Assembly: GCA_965222175.1 (NCBI GenBank)
Contig: OZ244938.1
Coordinates: 3,472,001-3,536,000 of the forward strand
Source: NORP240 sp965222175
GTDB taxonomy: Bacteria; Pseudomonadota; Gammaproteobacteria; Pseudomonadales; Pseudohongiellaceae
Reading direction: 5' to 3'
Length of the DNA: 64,000 nt
Shown: positions 17,952 to 27,247 of the stretch, in pieces
Layout of the letters: each line of letters starts with the position of its first letter
Position numbering within the stretch: the stretch's first letter is position 1
Notes under the pieces: model-generated
Seen by the model: only the letters and a program-made list of their open reading frames with translations
Databases searched by the model: none
Told to the model about the DNA's origin: nothing
Made by a program: the position numbers and the translations under genes

Positions 17952-18637
17952 AGCGCATACTCCACGGCTTTGCGGGCATGGATGGCCGTGGTGTCCAGCA
18001 GCCTGGTGGTGGTCGACTGCTGGTCCACCAGCATGCCGATTTCGGTGCAGCCGAGAATAACCGCTTCGGCACCCCGGGCGGTCAATCGGTCGATAATGTG
18101 CAAATACTCCTGCCTGGCTTCCGGCCTGAACCGGCCCAGGCACAGTTCCTCGTAGATCACTTTATGCACGAAGGCCCGATCCCGATCATCGGGCACGATG
18201 ACATCCAGCTGATAGTGTTGCGCAAGCCTTTCCCGATAAAACGGCTGTTCCATGGTGAAAGCCGTGCCCAGCAGACCCACTGTTTTAATCCCCTGCTCAG
18301 TGAGAACTTCGCCCGTGGCATCCGCGATATGCAGCAGGGGGATCTGCAGCGCTTCCTGGATTTCCGGTGCCACCCGGTGCATGGTATTGGTACAGATGAT
18401 CAGAAAGTCTGCGCCAGCCCGCTCCAGCTGCATGGCGGCCCCGGCGAGCACGCGGGCGATCTGCGCCCAGTCATCGGCATGCTGCAGACGCTCCAGGGGC
18501 TCAAAATCCACGCTGTTCAGGATCAGGCTTGCCGAATGCAGCCCGCCCAGGGACTCCCTGACAATTTCGTTGATCGCGCGGTAGTAGACCAGCGTACTCT
18601 CCCAGCTCATGCCGCCCAGCAGGCCCATGGTCTTCAC
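17948..18637 (-). CDS. aspartate/glutamate racemase family protein
   Basis: A 229-residue cofactor-independent racemase. The two catalytic cysteines are visible in FLIICTNTMH and VILGCTEIGML, and the N-terminal GLLGGMSWESTLVYYRAIN is typical of YgeA/aspartate racemase-like proteins. The start is a GTG at 18637 (GTG-AAG-ACC-ATG); the ATG at 18628 is an alternative. It sits 21 bp after the aldo/keto reductase and overlaps the DUF6151 gene by 4 bp. Together with the upstream peptidase this could serve D-amino-acid metabolism, but that is inference. Confidence 0.92.
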   Translation of the reverse strand: MKTMGLLGGMSWESTLVYYRAINEIVRESLGGLHSASLILNSVDFEPLERLQHADDWAQIARVLAGAAMQLERAGADFLIICTNTMHRVAPEIQEALQIPLLHIADATGEVLTEQGIKTVGLLGTAFTMEQPFYRERLAQHYQLDVIVPDDRDRAFVHKVIYEELCLGRFRPEARQEYLHIIDRLTARGAEAVILGCTEIGMLVDQQSTTTRLLDTTAIHARKAVEYAL

Positions 18638-18658
18638 CGCACACGCCCCCCGGTCACA

Positions 18659-19612
18659 CTACTCATCCCAGATTCCTCCAATTGTATAGGGGCTGTTTCT
18701 GCCGGCAAAGAAACCGCCTTTCACGTACCGGTAGTGCCGGTCGAGGCTGTTTATTCGCGCCATTTCGTCACTGCTCAGCTCAATGTCCACCGCGGCCAGG
18801 TTCTGTTCCATGCGCCCGGGATCCACCGACTTGGGAATAACCGAGGTGCCGCGATTGACAGCCCAGGCAAGCAGCACCTGCGCCGGTGATATTCCCCGCC
18901 CGGCAGCCACGTCGACAATGACATCAAGCTCCATCAGCAGGGGCTCATCGGCTGCCTTCATCATCGTGGACCTGTCCCCGGAACCCAGGGGTGAATAGGC
19001 GGTCATCAGCACACTGTTGGCATCACAGAACTTCTTCAGTTTCGGCTGGCTCAACAATGGATGCATTTCCACCTGGTTGACTGCCGGCCTGATACGACAA
19101 TTGTCCAGCAAATTCTGCAGCTTGGTGACGCTGAAGTTCGACGTGCCGATATGTCGGGTCAGCCCCCGGTCCACGCAATCCTCCAGGGCACTCCAGGTTT
19201 CTGCCAGCGGTACTTCCGCCAACGTATAAAAATCCTCCCGTGAATGGGGAAAACTGACCCCCTCCTTGAAAGCAATTGGCCAGTGAATCAGGTACAGATC
19301 CAGGTATTCAAGCTGCAGGTCAGTGAGGGTCTTCTCAAGTGCCGGTCCTGCCGCCGCTTTCCTGTGTGAATCATTCCATAACTTTGAAGTGATCCAAAGA
19401 TCGCTGCGCTGGACGTCACCCGCCACCAGGGCGTCAGTCAGGCCCCGGCCGATTTCCCCTTCATTGCCGTAGATTGCCGCACAGTCGAAATGCCGGTAGC
19501 CAATGGAGATGGCATGCCGAACTGCGCGGTAAACCTCACCGGCCTCGGCTTTCCAGGTGCCAAGGCCCAGGACCGGCAGCCGATCCCCGTTTTCACAGAA
19601 CAGAAACTTCAT
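18659..19612 (-). CDS. aldo/keto reductase (AKR classical type)
   Basis: A 317-residue aldo/keto reductase of the classical short type. Active-site residues are visible: Asp in RHFDCAAIYGNE with the catalytic Tyr, Lys in LWITSKLWN, and His in YLIHWPIAF; the cofactor loop is SVIPKSVDPGRMEQN. The ATG directly abuts the stop of the DUF3500 gene (TAA then ATG read on the minus strand), so the two are coupled. The preferred substrate is unknown. Confidence 0.92.
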   Translation of the reverse strand: MKFLFCENGDRLPVLGLGTWKAEAGEVYRAVRHAISIGYRHFDCAAIYGNEGEIGRGLTDALVAGDVQRSDLWITSKLWNDSHRKAAAGPALEKTLTDLQLEYLDLYLIHWPIAFKEGVSFPHSREDFYTLAEVPLAETWSALEDCVDRGLTRHIGTSNFSVTKLQNLLDNCRIRPAVNQVEMHPLLSQPKLKKFCDANSVLMTAYSPLGSGDRSTMMKAADEPLLMELDVIVDVAAGRGISPAQVLLAWAVNRGTSVIPKSVDPGRMEQNLAAVDIELSSDEMARINSLDRHYRYVKGGFFAGRNSPYTIGGIWDE

Positions 19613-20827
19613 TTAATGCGGATGCGTCGCCAGGTGCTGACGCAGCAGATCCTTGCCGTAATCGTTGCCGTTGGGAGTTCTCACTACCGTATGTATATGA
19701 TCGCGGGTAGGCGTGCCCGGGGGATTCTTCTGCAATGTGCCCACCGGGTTCTGGTGATCAAACTCGATGAGTATCACCGGGCTGTGAATACGGTAGTAAA
19801 ATACCGCATCGGCATCGACACCACCTATCCAGGCAAACCAGGTGGAGTCAAGAAGGCTGGCAATGGCATCCATGTGGACCCGCGCCTGGGCATCTTGCAT
19901 ATTGCCCACGTAAGCCCGGATCAGTTCAAGCAACCGCTGGCGCTGGGCGCCGGTCAGTTCGGATCCCGGTATGCCTTCGTAGTCCAGCACCAGGTTGTCC
20001 TGGTTGGCGGCGGCCAGCTGATTGTTGCGCACCTTGTCGGAACTGATGGTAGCCTGTGCACGCTGTCCTTCGTCAAGGGACTGCATCAGGGCCAGCCCCA
20101 GGTCCTGTTCCTGCTGCAGAATAACATTGCCGGCATATTTCCCGGTTTCGGTGAAGACCGGTTCGCCGCCCCAGAATGCCGGGGTCATCACCACCTGGTC
20201 GCCCAGTACGAAGTAATTGATAACCAGGTGGTGGCCGTCGAGTTGCCAGCCCCAGGGCTCTTCCGTGGATGGCAAACCCATCAGGGTGAAATAGTATTTC
20301 TCTTCACCGTATCGAATCCGGTCTCCGTTCATTTCCAGCAGGGCCTGCTCGGTACGCATGATACTGGTGGTCAGGTCCAGTCCCCTGGCGCTCAGCGACT
20401 CCTCCAGCAGGTTCCAGGCAGCTGCTTTCTGGTCCGCATTCATCTCTTCCAGGCTGACGCCGTGACGGGCGAAAATTCCGACATCAACGTTGGACCAGTT
20501 ACGCCATTCCGGGTCATCCACGGCAAAATGACTGCGACTCAGGCCCACCGGGTCCAGGGTCGCCAGGAAATCCATGGCCGCCTCGACCACGGGTGCCGTG
20601 GATACCCCGGTGGAGCGGATTGGAAACAGCCCGGTCTGCAGGCCGGAGGAAGTCCGCAGACCCACGAACGGTTCGCCCAGGGCTTCGGCAACGCCACTGG
20701 AGAACACGCGCTTCGTGTTCAGCAGGGATTCCGGATACTGATCCTGGGCCTTCACCGCGGAAGCCAGCAATGCGGAGCTGACAAGGAAAACTGCGGCTGC
20801 TTTCATATTCAGGTTCTGGCATATCAT
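19613..20827 (-). CDS. exported DUF3500 protein
   Basis: A protein of about 404 residues with signal peptide (cleaved near AVKAQ) and a full-length DUF3500 domain. Family-typical segments include LPSTEEPWGWQLDGHHLVINYFV, VVMTPAFWGGEP, HSPVILIEFDHQNP and the C-terminal RDHIHTVVRTPNGNDYGKDLL. Function is unproven; the His-rich and acidic motifs suggest a metal site. The ATG at 20827 has GGGAG at good spacing. It lies between the M42 peptidase and the aldo/keto reductase in one operon. Confidence 0.88.
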   Translation of the reverse strand: MICQNLNMKAAAVFLVSSALLASAVKAQDQYPESLLNTKRVFSSGVAEALGEPFVGLRTSSGLQTGLFPIRSTGVSTAPVVEAAMDFLATLDPVGLSRSHFAVDDPEWRNWSNVDVGIFARHGVSLEEMNADQKAAAWNLLEESLSARGLDLTTSIMRTEQALLEMNGDRIRYGEEKYYFTLMGLPSTEEPWGWQLDGHHLVINYFVLGDQVVMTPAFWGGEPVFTETGKYAGNVILQQEQDLGLALMQSLDEGQRAQATISSDKVRNNQLAAANQDNLVLDYEGIPGSELTGAQRQRLLELIRAYVGNMQDAQARVHMDAIASLLDSTWFAWIGGVDADAVFYYRIHSPVILIEFDHQNPVGTLQKNPPGTPTRDHIHTVVRTPNGNDYGKDLLRQHLATHPH

Positions 20828-20881
20828 GATCATTCTCCCATTCCGGAAGCCAGTGGATTCCGGTCAATTGTTATTTTCCGA

Positions 20882-23008
20882 TCAGGGACCGGGTGGCGCC
20901 TCGGCAAACACTTCGATGAGCCTGACAAGTTCCGTTATGTCCCGCAGGTCGGCGATTTCCGCAGGCGAGTGACTGTACCGGCCGGGCCATGACAAACCGG
21001 CGTTGGGGGCACCGAAAAACGTGAAGGCGGTACCGTCGGTGCTGCCCTGGGTCAAGCCGATCTGGACCTCAAGCCCGGCCTCTTCGGCAATAGACCGGTT
21101 TCTGTCCAATTCCGGAGGAATGGCCAGGCCGCTGTTTTCGACGGAGCGCAAGACCGGACCCGCACCCAGTGGGGCAAGGGCAAAATGGGGAGATTCCAGC
21201 GGTGTGTCCGAGGTCACGAAAGTATCGATACTGTAAACCCGGCGGGCTTCCATGCCAAAACGCCGAGCCAGTTGCCCGGCGCCACGCAGACCGCCCTCTT
21301 CCCTCACCGACCAGGCAAATATCACACGATGCTCAAGCTGATCAGGATCCAGGTTGCGAATGGCCAGCAGCAGCGCCGTGGTGCCTACCCGGTCATCCAT
21401 GGATCGGGAGGCATAGCGGTACCGTCCCATGCGGAATCCCTGTTTGAAACCGGTTACTCCCATACCGACCCTGACGCCTGCAGCGCGCAGTTGTTGCGCA
21501 TCCCTGCCGAACCAGGCCTGGACCCGTTCCGGAGTCTTCTGTCGTGGATAGTGGCGGGTCAGGAAAACGCCCCGCAGCTGTTCCGGGTCCGGCAGGGAAT
21601 CCACGTCGCTGTTCGGGTCAAGCTGCAACAAAGCCGGCTGCCCTTCCCAGGCAGTGGTCACGACTCCACCCAGACGGGTCAGGTCAACCACTCCGTCCTC
21701 TCGTATGTCCGCTACCTCCCAGCCCACCTCGTCCATGTGGGCCACGAATACCGTTGCCTCCCCCTGGCGGGGCCCCATATCAACCCACAGGTTGCCCATG
21801 TCATCCACCTGGGCGAGGTTTCTGGCCCATTCCGGCAGGCCGTTATAAACCAGGTTGCGTACCGGACCTTCATGACCCGGTACCGCGGACAGCTCCGCGA
21901 ACCGGTCCAGCACCGAGGCCGTCTCCATCAGGCCGACGATGTTCTGGTGGGTTCCCCAGCGCGAAGCCTCGTCATTCACCGGTGTCGGTGGTGCCGGTGC
22001 CATGAGCCAGGCCGGCGAGGAGGCCAGGGGATCGAGGGTACGTACCAGGCTGGCCAGAAGATCCCTGGCACTGTCAACGGTCACCCGCTCCATCAGGGCA
22101 TCGGGGCTGACTACCTGGGGAGTCAAGCTGACCATTGTTTCCACGCCGGCGTATCCGGCGACGGCATCGAATCGTTGACTGACCCCGTCCAGCACGTCAA
22201 GACCGGCCTCATCACTGCCCGGTCCGACCATGATCAGCCCGTCCACCGGCGCCAGAAAACGCAATGCAGCACCGAGCCCGGTCCAGCCGAACACCTGCTG
22301 GCTGCTGAGCACATAACTTGTCCTTCCCTGCCCGCTGATTCCACCCTCGGCGGCGGCAAAGACGGCCGCGCAACCGACCCTGGCACCGGCCCGTGGGCCG
22401 GCAATTTCATCGGCATAGCTCCAGGCTGGTAACTGCCGGATTACCGGATCAAGCAGGTCGATGCCCATGGCAGCCACTTCTTCTGCCGACGACGCCCCCA
22501 CGTCCAGCCACAGGTCGTCGGCGGTTACCACGGTCGTTTCGTGGCGATGCTGGGCGGCAAAATGGCCGTTTGCCACCGCGGACACACCCACCAGCGGTCC
22601 GCTTCGTGTCAGGAGACGGAGATGCTGCCCTTCATGAGCCTGATCCCAGAGTGGGTGACGTGACCCGCTACCGATACGATGCAGTCTGAGATAGCCGTCC
22701 GGGGTGATCTGGCTGACTGCGTAGGCATAGGCATCCAGCGCACAGGCCACTACCCGGTGTGGCTGTCCGCTGCCAACCTGCTTGACCAGGTTGCCGTAAC
22801 GGTCGACCTGCCAGCCCGGGTAGTCGCGTGCCAGCAGGGTGGTGGCATGATGTTCATGGCCGGTAGGCGCATCCAATGCCAGCCAGGATGCCAGGATAGC
22901 CGGCTCATCCTGGGCATGAACCGCGAAACCTGATAAAGAAATCAGTGCACTCAGCAGCACCCGTGCCCGGATACACGTCCAGTTTTCTTGCCGGCCGCCA
23001 GGCTGCAT
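20882..23008 (-). CDS. exported tandem M42 metallopeptidase with degenerate N-terminal copy
   Basis: A protein of about 708 residues made of two M42-type aminopeptidase modules after a signal peptide (LLSALISLSGFAVHA). The C-terminal module has the metal and catalytic residues: VAHMDEVGWEV, SMDDRVGTTALL, WSVREEGGLRGAG, the Asp of YSIDTFV, and the final His of GRYSHSPAE. The N-terminal module keeps the fold landmarks (ALDAPTGHEHHATTLL, DRYGNLVK) but has ACALDAYAYAV where the metal His belongs, AGPRAGARVG in place of the DDRVG segment and SSQQVFGWTGLGAA in place of the EEGGLRGA segment, so it looks inactive. The start at 23008 was chosen because it precedes the signal peptide directly. First gene of a six-gene run. 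Confidence 0.85.
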   Translation of the reverse strand: MQPGGRQENWTCIRARVLLSALISLSGFAVHAQDEPAILASWLALDAPTGHEHHATTLLARDYPGWQVDRYGNLVKQVGSGQPHRVVACALDAYAYAVSQITPDGYLRLHRIGSGSRHPLWDQAHEGQHLRLLTRSGPLVGVSAVANGHFAAQHRHETTVVTADDLWLDVGASSAEEVAAMGIDLLDPVIRQLPAWSYADEIAGPRAGARVGCAAVFAAAEGGISGQGRTSYVLSSQQVFGWTGLGAALRFLAPVDGLIMVGPGSDEAGLDVLDGVSQRFDAVAGYAGVETMVSLTPQVVSPDALMERVTVDSARDLLASLVRTLDPLASSPAWLMAPAPPTPVNDEASRWGTHQNIVGLMETASVLDRFAELSAVPGHEGPVRNLVYNGLPEWARNLAQVDDMGNLWVDMGPRQGEATVFVAHMDEVGWEVADIREDGVVDLTRLGGVVTTAWEGQPALLQLDPNSDVDSLPDPEQLRGVFLTRHYPRQKTPERVQAWFGRDAQQLRAAGVRVGMGVTGFKQGFRMGRYRYASRSMDDRVGTTALLLAIRNLDPDQLEHRVIFAWSVREEGGLRGAGQLARRFGMEARRVYSIDTFVTSDTPLESPHFALAPLGAGPVLRSVENSGLAIPPELDRNRSIAEEAGLEVQIGLTQGSTDGTAFTFFGAPNAGLSWPGRYSHSPAEIADLRDITELVRLIEVFAEAPPGP

Positions 23009-23832
23009 TGTCCGCCACCAGGTAAATCCCCCGGATAACAACCGCCGGTCCGAACACCATTGTTGTAACGGACCCTGGCGACACGATTGCCTGCCTGACC
23101 CCGGCCGGTGTGTCGTCCCCCTGTTGACTATTCCCCCGATGAAGGACTCACTCGGTACTGCTTCAGACATGGTTGAACCTCTTCAGAAATTGAGTCCCGA
23201 CAACAGCCTGCCGATCCCGTGTTAATCGACCGGCATTCGCAGTCTCAGGATTCGGCAAGCGGTCCGATGCAACGGATCTGCACGTGTACCCGCAACGTGA
23301 TCCGGGGGACGAAAATCGCCTGCCCTGGGCACGTTGGTACGGGACCGATGACCGTCTGACTATAACGCAGAAAAACACGTTTAAACAGCCGGTGGCAAGC
23401 ATTCAGGACGGCCCATCCGGCGTCGACGGGTCCTGCCCGCTCCCCCGTGGAGACCTTGTCCCTGGAAGGCGCTACCGACTGATTACCTCCGTACCACCGC
23501 AATTGTTTGCTGCCGGGACTGCCAGCGACGATGCAGACCAGGCCAGTCCGGGGCGCAATGTCTGGGACAACAGACCGGGGCCGGGCCACCGGGACCGCTA
23601 TGCTTTCCCCTCTATGCAAACTTTGTGGACATTTGCTCTTTCCGGGGCTAACGTTCATGCCTCCTGTCGCAGCTGGATAGCGGAGCGGATCCGGGAACTT
23701 CGGGAAGGCGTGAACCGGTGACCGGACGTACAGTGTGATGCTGTTTAATTCCAGGAAACCTCTGATTAGGCAGGGATGGGTTCTGCCCTGCTCGATAAGA
23801 GGGTCCCTTGGCACTCGCGGAATACATGCAAC
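23009..23832. other. 824-bp intergenic region upstream of the M42 operon and sua5
   Basis: No convincing gene. The longest unshared open frame (about 145 codons, plus strand, from 23284) lacks any recognised motif, hydrophobic signal or good ribosome site. A copy of the dispersed CTGATTA repeat is at 23761-23790. The region must hold the divergent promoters of the M42 operon and sua5. Confidence 0.55.
23761..23790 (+). repeat. dispersed CTGATTA repeat, copy 3
   Basis: TCTGATTA, then GGATG and TTCTGC at the same spacing as in the copies at 8300 and 27076. It contains a GCAGGG/CCCTGC hairpin. It lies 43 bp upstream of the sua5 start. Confidence 0.4.
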
Positions 23833-24831
23833 ATGGCCGAACTGGGAAACGATATTGACCGGGCAGCGGGACTGCTGCGCTCCGGGGAACTGGTTGCCAT
23901 TCCCACGGAGACCGTCTATGGACTGGCGGCTGATGCCATCGACCCGGGCGCCGTGGTAAGAATATTCGAGGTTAAAAACCGTCCGGCATTCGATCCGCTG
24001 ATAGTGCACGTGGCCGAAATCGACGAGTTTTCTCACTATGCCGGTCCCATACCGCCGGCCGCAGTAAAGCTGGCGGAGCAGGTTTGTCCCGGCCCGGTAA
24101 CCTTTATCTTTCGCAAGAGCCGGGTCATTCCCGACCTGGTCACCAGTGGTCATGCCACCGTGGGACTGCGGATACCGGACCATCCTGTCACACTGCAGTT
24201 ACTGAAATCCCTGGAATTCCCGCTGGCGGCTCCCAGCGCCAATCCGTTCGGTTTCGTCAGCCCGACTTCGGCCATGGATGTCCAGGATCAGCTGGGCGAC
24301 CGTATTCCCTACATCCTTGATGGCGGCGACTGCCAGGTTGGACTGGAGAGCACGATTATCGATTTTTCCGGCCACGAACCCAGGATATTGCGACTGGGGG
24401 GCCTGTCCCTGGAATACCTGGAAACCCTGCTGCAGCAACGGGTGGAAATACAGACCAGCAGCAGCAATCCGCGTGCTCCGGGCATGCTGACCAGTCATTA
24501 CAGTCCCGGCCGGCGGCTGCTGGTGGGTGATATCCCGGCGCTGATCGATAGCCACCCTGACCTGGAACTGGGCGTACTGGCCTTTCGCCATTTTTATCCC
24601 GGGGTCGTCAAACAGCATCAGCGCATCCTGTCGCCGGCCGGCGACCCCCAGGAAGCTGCCCGCAACTTTTTCCGCAGGCTGCGTGCATTCAACAGGCTGC
24701 CCGTGGACCTGGTGATTGCCGAATGGCTTCCGGACGAGGGACTGGGACGGGCTATCAACGATCGATTGCGCCGCGCGGCAGCCTCTGCGGACATGCCTGA
24801 CCGGGAAGCACCGCCGGCCAACAATCAGTAG
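23833..24831 (+). CDS. sua5: threonylcarbamoyl-AMP synthase, Sua5 type
   Basis: A 332-residue L-threonylcarbamoyladenylate synthase, the first enzyme of the tRNA t6A37 pathway. The YrdC domain shows the N-terminal DRAAGLLRSGELVAIPTETVYGLAADA, the KNRPAFDPLIVHV (KRP-like) segment and PLAAPSANPFGFVSPT; a C-terminal Sua5 domain of about 120 residues follows after the linker SNPRAPGMLTSHYSPG. Length fits Sua5 rather than short TsaC. The start at 23833 is the first in-frame ATG aligned with the domain; a longer frame from 23776 adds unrelated residues. It stands alone. Confidence 0.93.
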   Translation: MAELGNDIDRAAGLLRSGELVAIPTETVYGLAADAIDPGAVVRIFEVKNRPAFDPLIVHVAEIDEFSHYAGPIPPAAVKLAEQVCPGPVTFIFRKSRVIPDLVTSGHATVGLRIPDHPVTLQLLKSLEFPLAAPSANPFGFVSPTSAMDVQDQLGDRIPYILDGGDCQVGLESTIIDFSGHEPRILRLGGLSLEYLETLLQQRVEIQTSSSNPRAPGMLTSHYSPGRRLLVGDIPALIDSHPDLELGVLAFRHFYPGVVKQHQRILSPAGDPQEAARNFFRRLRAFNRLPVDLVIAEWLPDEGLGRAINDRLRRAAASADMPDREAPPANNQ

Positions 24832-24969
24832 TACCGGCATTGCCGTCCTGCTGCAGCGATCACCTGGCACCGGGACGAAAAGTGGCCCACCGGAGCGGCC
24901 GGAACCCCGGCATCTTGCCAGCCCATGAATCTCCACCGAGGTTAATCCAACAGTGATGAGGTAACGGTA

Positions 24970-26130
24970 TTATTTTTTCAGCCGGTCCAGCATCAGCCTG
25001 ACCAGGGCGGTCCACACCGGTCCTAAAAACAGGGTAATGGCGATAATCGCCACGGTCAGCTGGTAGGAAACATCGGTAACAATCATGGCATTGAGGCCGA
25101 TGGCCGCCAGCACGAAGCTGAACTCTCCCACGTGGGCCAGCAGGGCGCCGCCATAAACTGCATCCCGGCCAGCCATGCCAAGAAATCGGAGTATCACCGC
25201 GTTGATCAGGGTATTGGCCAGGAAGGTCAATACCACCAGCAGCACGATCTGTTCCCAGTAGACGGCCAGGAACCTGCCGTCGATCAACGCGCCGACTGAA
25301 GCAAAGAACAGTGCCACAAAGATTATCTTGACGGCATCCAGCTTTGCGGTCACCCACTCCGACTCTTTCATTCTGCCGATTACCATCCCGGCCAGGAAGG
25401 AACCCAGGGCGGTGGACAACTGCAGCATTCCGGTGACAAAAGCCAGGACCACGCAGAACAGCAGGGCGGAGAACACCTGCAGGTCCGGCTGGCTGTTCAG
25501 CCGGTGCAGCAGTGGGATGACTATCTGCTCGGTTCGCACAATCCAGACCAGGAGTCCGGCAATCAGCACGCAGCCCAGCAATTGCCGCCAGAGGGTGGAT
25601 ACCTCCACCGCATCGCCTCCCAGGAATCCCAGAACTATCAGCATCGGTACAACCAGCAGATCCTGCATGATCGAGATCCCCAGCAGGTTCTGACCAATGC
25701 GGGTGTTCATCTCGCCCCGGCTTTTCAGCCCGTCAATGACCACCGCCGAACAACTCAGGCTGATCACGAAGCCAATGAGCACCATGCGCGCCAGTGGCCA
25801 GTCGAAGAACAGCCCCAGCAAACAGACCACTGCCACCGACAGGATAACCTGCAGCAGGGTGCCCACGAATGTCACCCGCCAGCTGGCAAGCAACTGTTTC
25901 GGTGAGATTTCCATGCCGATGAAAAACAGCAACAGCACGACGCCGATGGAACCCAGCTGATTCATCAGCGCCGTGTCAGTGAGGAATCCGATACCGTGAG
26001 GCCCCAGCAGGGCGCCGGCGAGGATATAGCCGGTAAACACCGGCAGCCTCATCAGCGACATCAGCAGGCCGAACCCCAGCGCCACGAATCCGCAAACCAG
26101 GAAATAGATGATTATCTGGTCGGTCAGCAT
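24970..26130 (-). CDS. CPA2-family monovalent cation:proton antiporter
   Basis: A 386-residue integral membrane protein of the Na+/H+ exchanger (PF00999) CPA2 group, close to the membrane part of KefB/KefC. Features include TGYILAGALLGPHGIG, the GVVLLLFFIGMEISP helix, the SLSCSAVVIDGL discontinuous helix, QNLLGISIMQDLLVVPML with the ion-site acidic residue, and about 12 hydrophobic segments. It lacks the cytoplasmic RCK/TrkA-N domain of KefB/C, so regulation by nucleotide or glutathione is not expected. It follows the marC-like gene by 65 bp on the same strand. Confidence 0.92.
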   Translation of the reverse strand: MLTDQIIIYFLVCGFVALGFGLLMSLMRLPVFTGYILAGALLGPHGIGFLTDTALMNQLGSIGVVLLLFFIGMEISPKQLLASWRVTFVGTLLQVILSVAVVCLLGLFFDWPLARMVLIGFVISLSCSAVVIDGLKSRGEMNTRIGQNLLGISIMQDLLVVPMLIVLGFLGGDAVEVSTLWRQLLGCVLIAGLLVWIVRTEQIVIPLLHRLNSQPDLQVFSALLFCVVLAFVTGMLQLSTALGSFLAGMVIGRMKESEWVTAKLDAVKIIFVALFFASVGALIDGRFLAVYWEQIVLLVVLTFLANTLINAVILRFLGMAGRDAVYGGALLAHVGEFSFVLAAIGLNAMIVTDVSYQLTVAIIAITLFLGPVWTALVRLMLDRLKK

Positions 26131-26195
26131 GTTGAAGCCCGGGTGTGGGAGTTTAACAACTGGTGTTGCCGGTAAGTGGTTGCAGCCATCAGGTG

Positions 26196-26837
26196 TCAGT
26201 TGCCACCGGCCAGCACCGGAAACAGCCCGCGAAACCCGTTGGCCATGATTTCAATGGCAATGGCGGTCAGGATCAGACCGAACAGGCGATTCATTACGTT
26301 GAGACCGATGGGCCCCAGGAACTTGCCGATGGGGCTGGAGAGACGCAATACGGCCCAGACTATCAGGCACACCAACAGGATAACCAGGACAACCCAGACC
26401 AGGTTGAATTCAGCGCCTGGCCGATGCATCTGGATTATCACCGTGCTGATGGAGCCGGGTCCGGCCAGCAACGGAATGGCTATGGGCACCACCGCAATGT
26501 TTTCAAAGCTTTCCGCAGCCCGTCTTTCCACCGCCGTCGATTTCATCTGGTCGGGTTCAGCCCGCAACATGGTCAGTCCCATCAACAGCAGGATGATGCC
26601 GCCACCGACCCGGAAGGAAGGCAGGCTTGCCCCCAGTACGGTCAGGATATTTTCACCGAACACGGCAGCGATGGCGAGCACTATGAACACGGTGAGTGCC
26701 GCGACATTCACCGCCCGGTTGCGCTGCTCCGTGGTGTAATCGCGGGTCAGTCCCAGCAATATGGGGATGACCGCGAACGGGTCGAGGATAACCAGCAGGG
26801 CGGTAAAGAAACGGGTATATTCAGTGACAAATTCCAT
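26196..26837 (-). CDS. MarC/YhgN family membrane protein
   Basis: A 213-residue protein with six hydrophobic helices typical of the MarC (UPF0056) family: FFTALLVILDPFAVIPILLGLT, FRVGGGIILLLMGLTML, AVVPIAIPLLAGPGSISTVI and FLGPIGLNVMNRLFGLILTAIAIEIMANG. The PFA and AGPG motifs are family hallmarks. Function is unresolved; the E. coli relative was once linked to antibiotic resistance. It is upstream of the cation antiporter gene and probably cotranscribed with it. Confidence 0.93.
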   Translation of the reverse strand: MEFVTEYTRFFTALLVILDPFAVIPILLGLTRDYTTEQRNRAVNVAALTVFIVLAIAAVFGENILTVLGASLPSFRVGGGIILLLMGLTMLRAEPDQMKSTAVERRAAESFENIAVVPIAIPLLAGPGSISTVIIQMHRPGAEFNLVWVVLVILLVCLIVWAVLRLSSPIGKFLGPIGLNVMNRLFGLILTAIAIEIMANGFRGLFPVLAGGN

Positions 26838-27247
26838 GGCCGGGATCTCGTTGTTTTTCCTTTATTGTGTATTGTGTTGTAACCCGGCCGGAGGCTGATG
26901 GCGTTGCCCGGAAAAAATCCCGTTTCCTGCTTTCGGATTGCAGGCACGTGTTGAAATTTCGCTGCAGGTGCAGAGTGAGTCCGGGTTTCGAAGCCACGGA
27001 CTAACGGGCACTATACCAACGGCTTCACTCCGTCCTCTCGTCGCGGTTTTTCCCGGTAGTTTACATCAAGGAGCCGCTGATTAATTACGGATGCGCTCTG
27101 CGGGAGACTGCCAGGCGCCACAGAAAGGCATTGTGCTCGCAGAACGCGGTGGAGAGCAGGCAAGACGCCGGTAGCCCGGCACTTTTGGCTGGACCAGGTC
27201 CACGGCACTCGCTATGCTCGGATTACCCGATGGAAAAAGGTATTGCG
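26838..27247. other. 410-bp divergent intergenic region
   Basis: No supported gene. It separates the marC-like gene from the exported protein at 27248 and contains copy 2 of the dispersed CTGATTA repeat (27076-27110). Confidence 0.55.
27076..27110 (+). repeat. dispersed CTGATTA repeat, copy 2
   Basis: Best match to copy 1 at 8300-8334 (30 of 35 positions, same orientation, including the shared block GCTCTGCGGGAG). It lies 137 bp upstream of the exported protein gene at 27248. Confidence 0.55.

Noticed and set aside
19490..20992. Long plus-strand frame of 500 codons antisense to the DUF3500 gene
   Set aside because: It lies opposite a well-supported gene, has no ribosome site and no recognisable domain; high G+C makes such antisense frames common.
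21185..22432. Plus-strand frame of 415 codons antisense to the M42 gene
   Set aside because: Opposite a clear metallopeptidase gene and without protein-family features.
23284..23721. Plus-strand frame of 145 codons in the large intergenic region
   Set aside because: No ribosome site, no hydrophobic signal, no motif, and unusual composition; not strong enough to call a gene.
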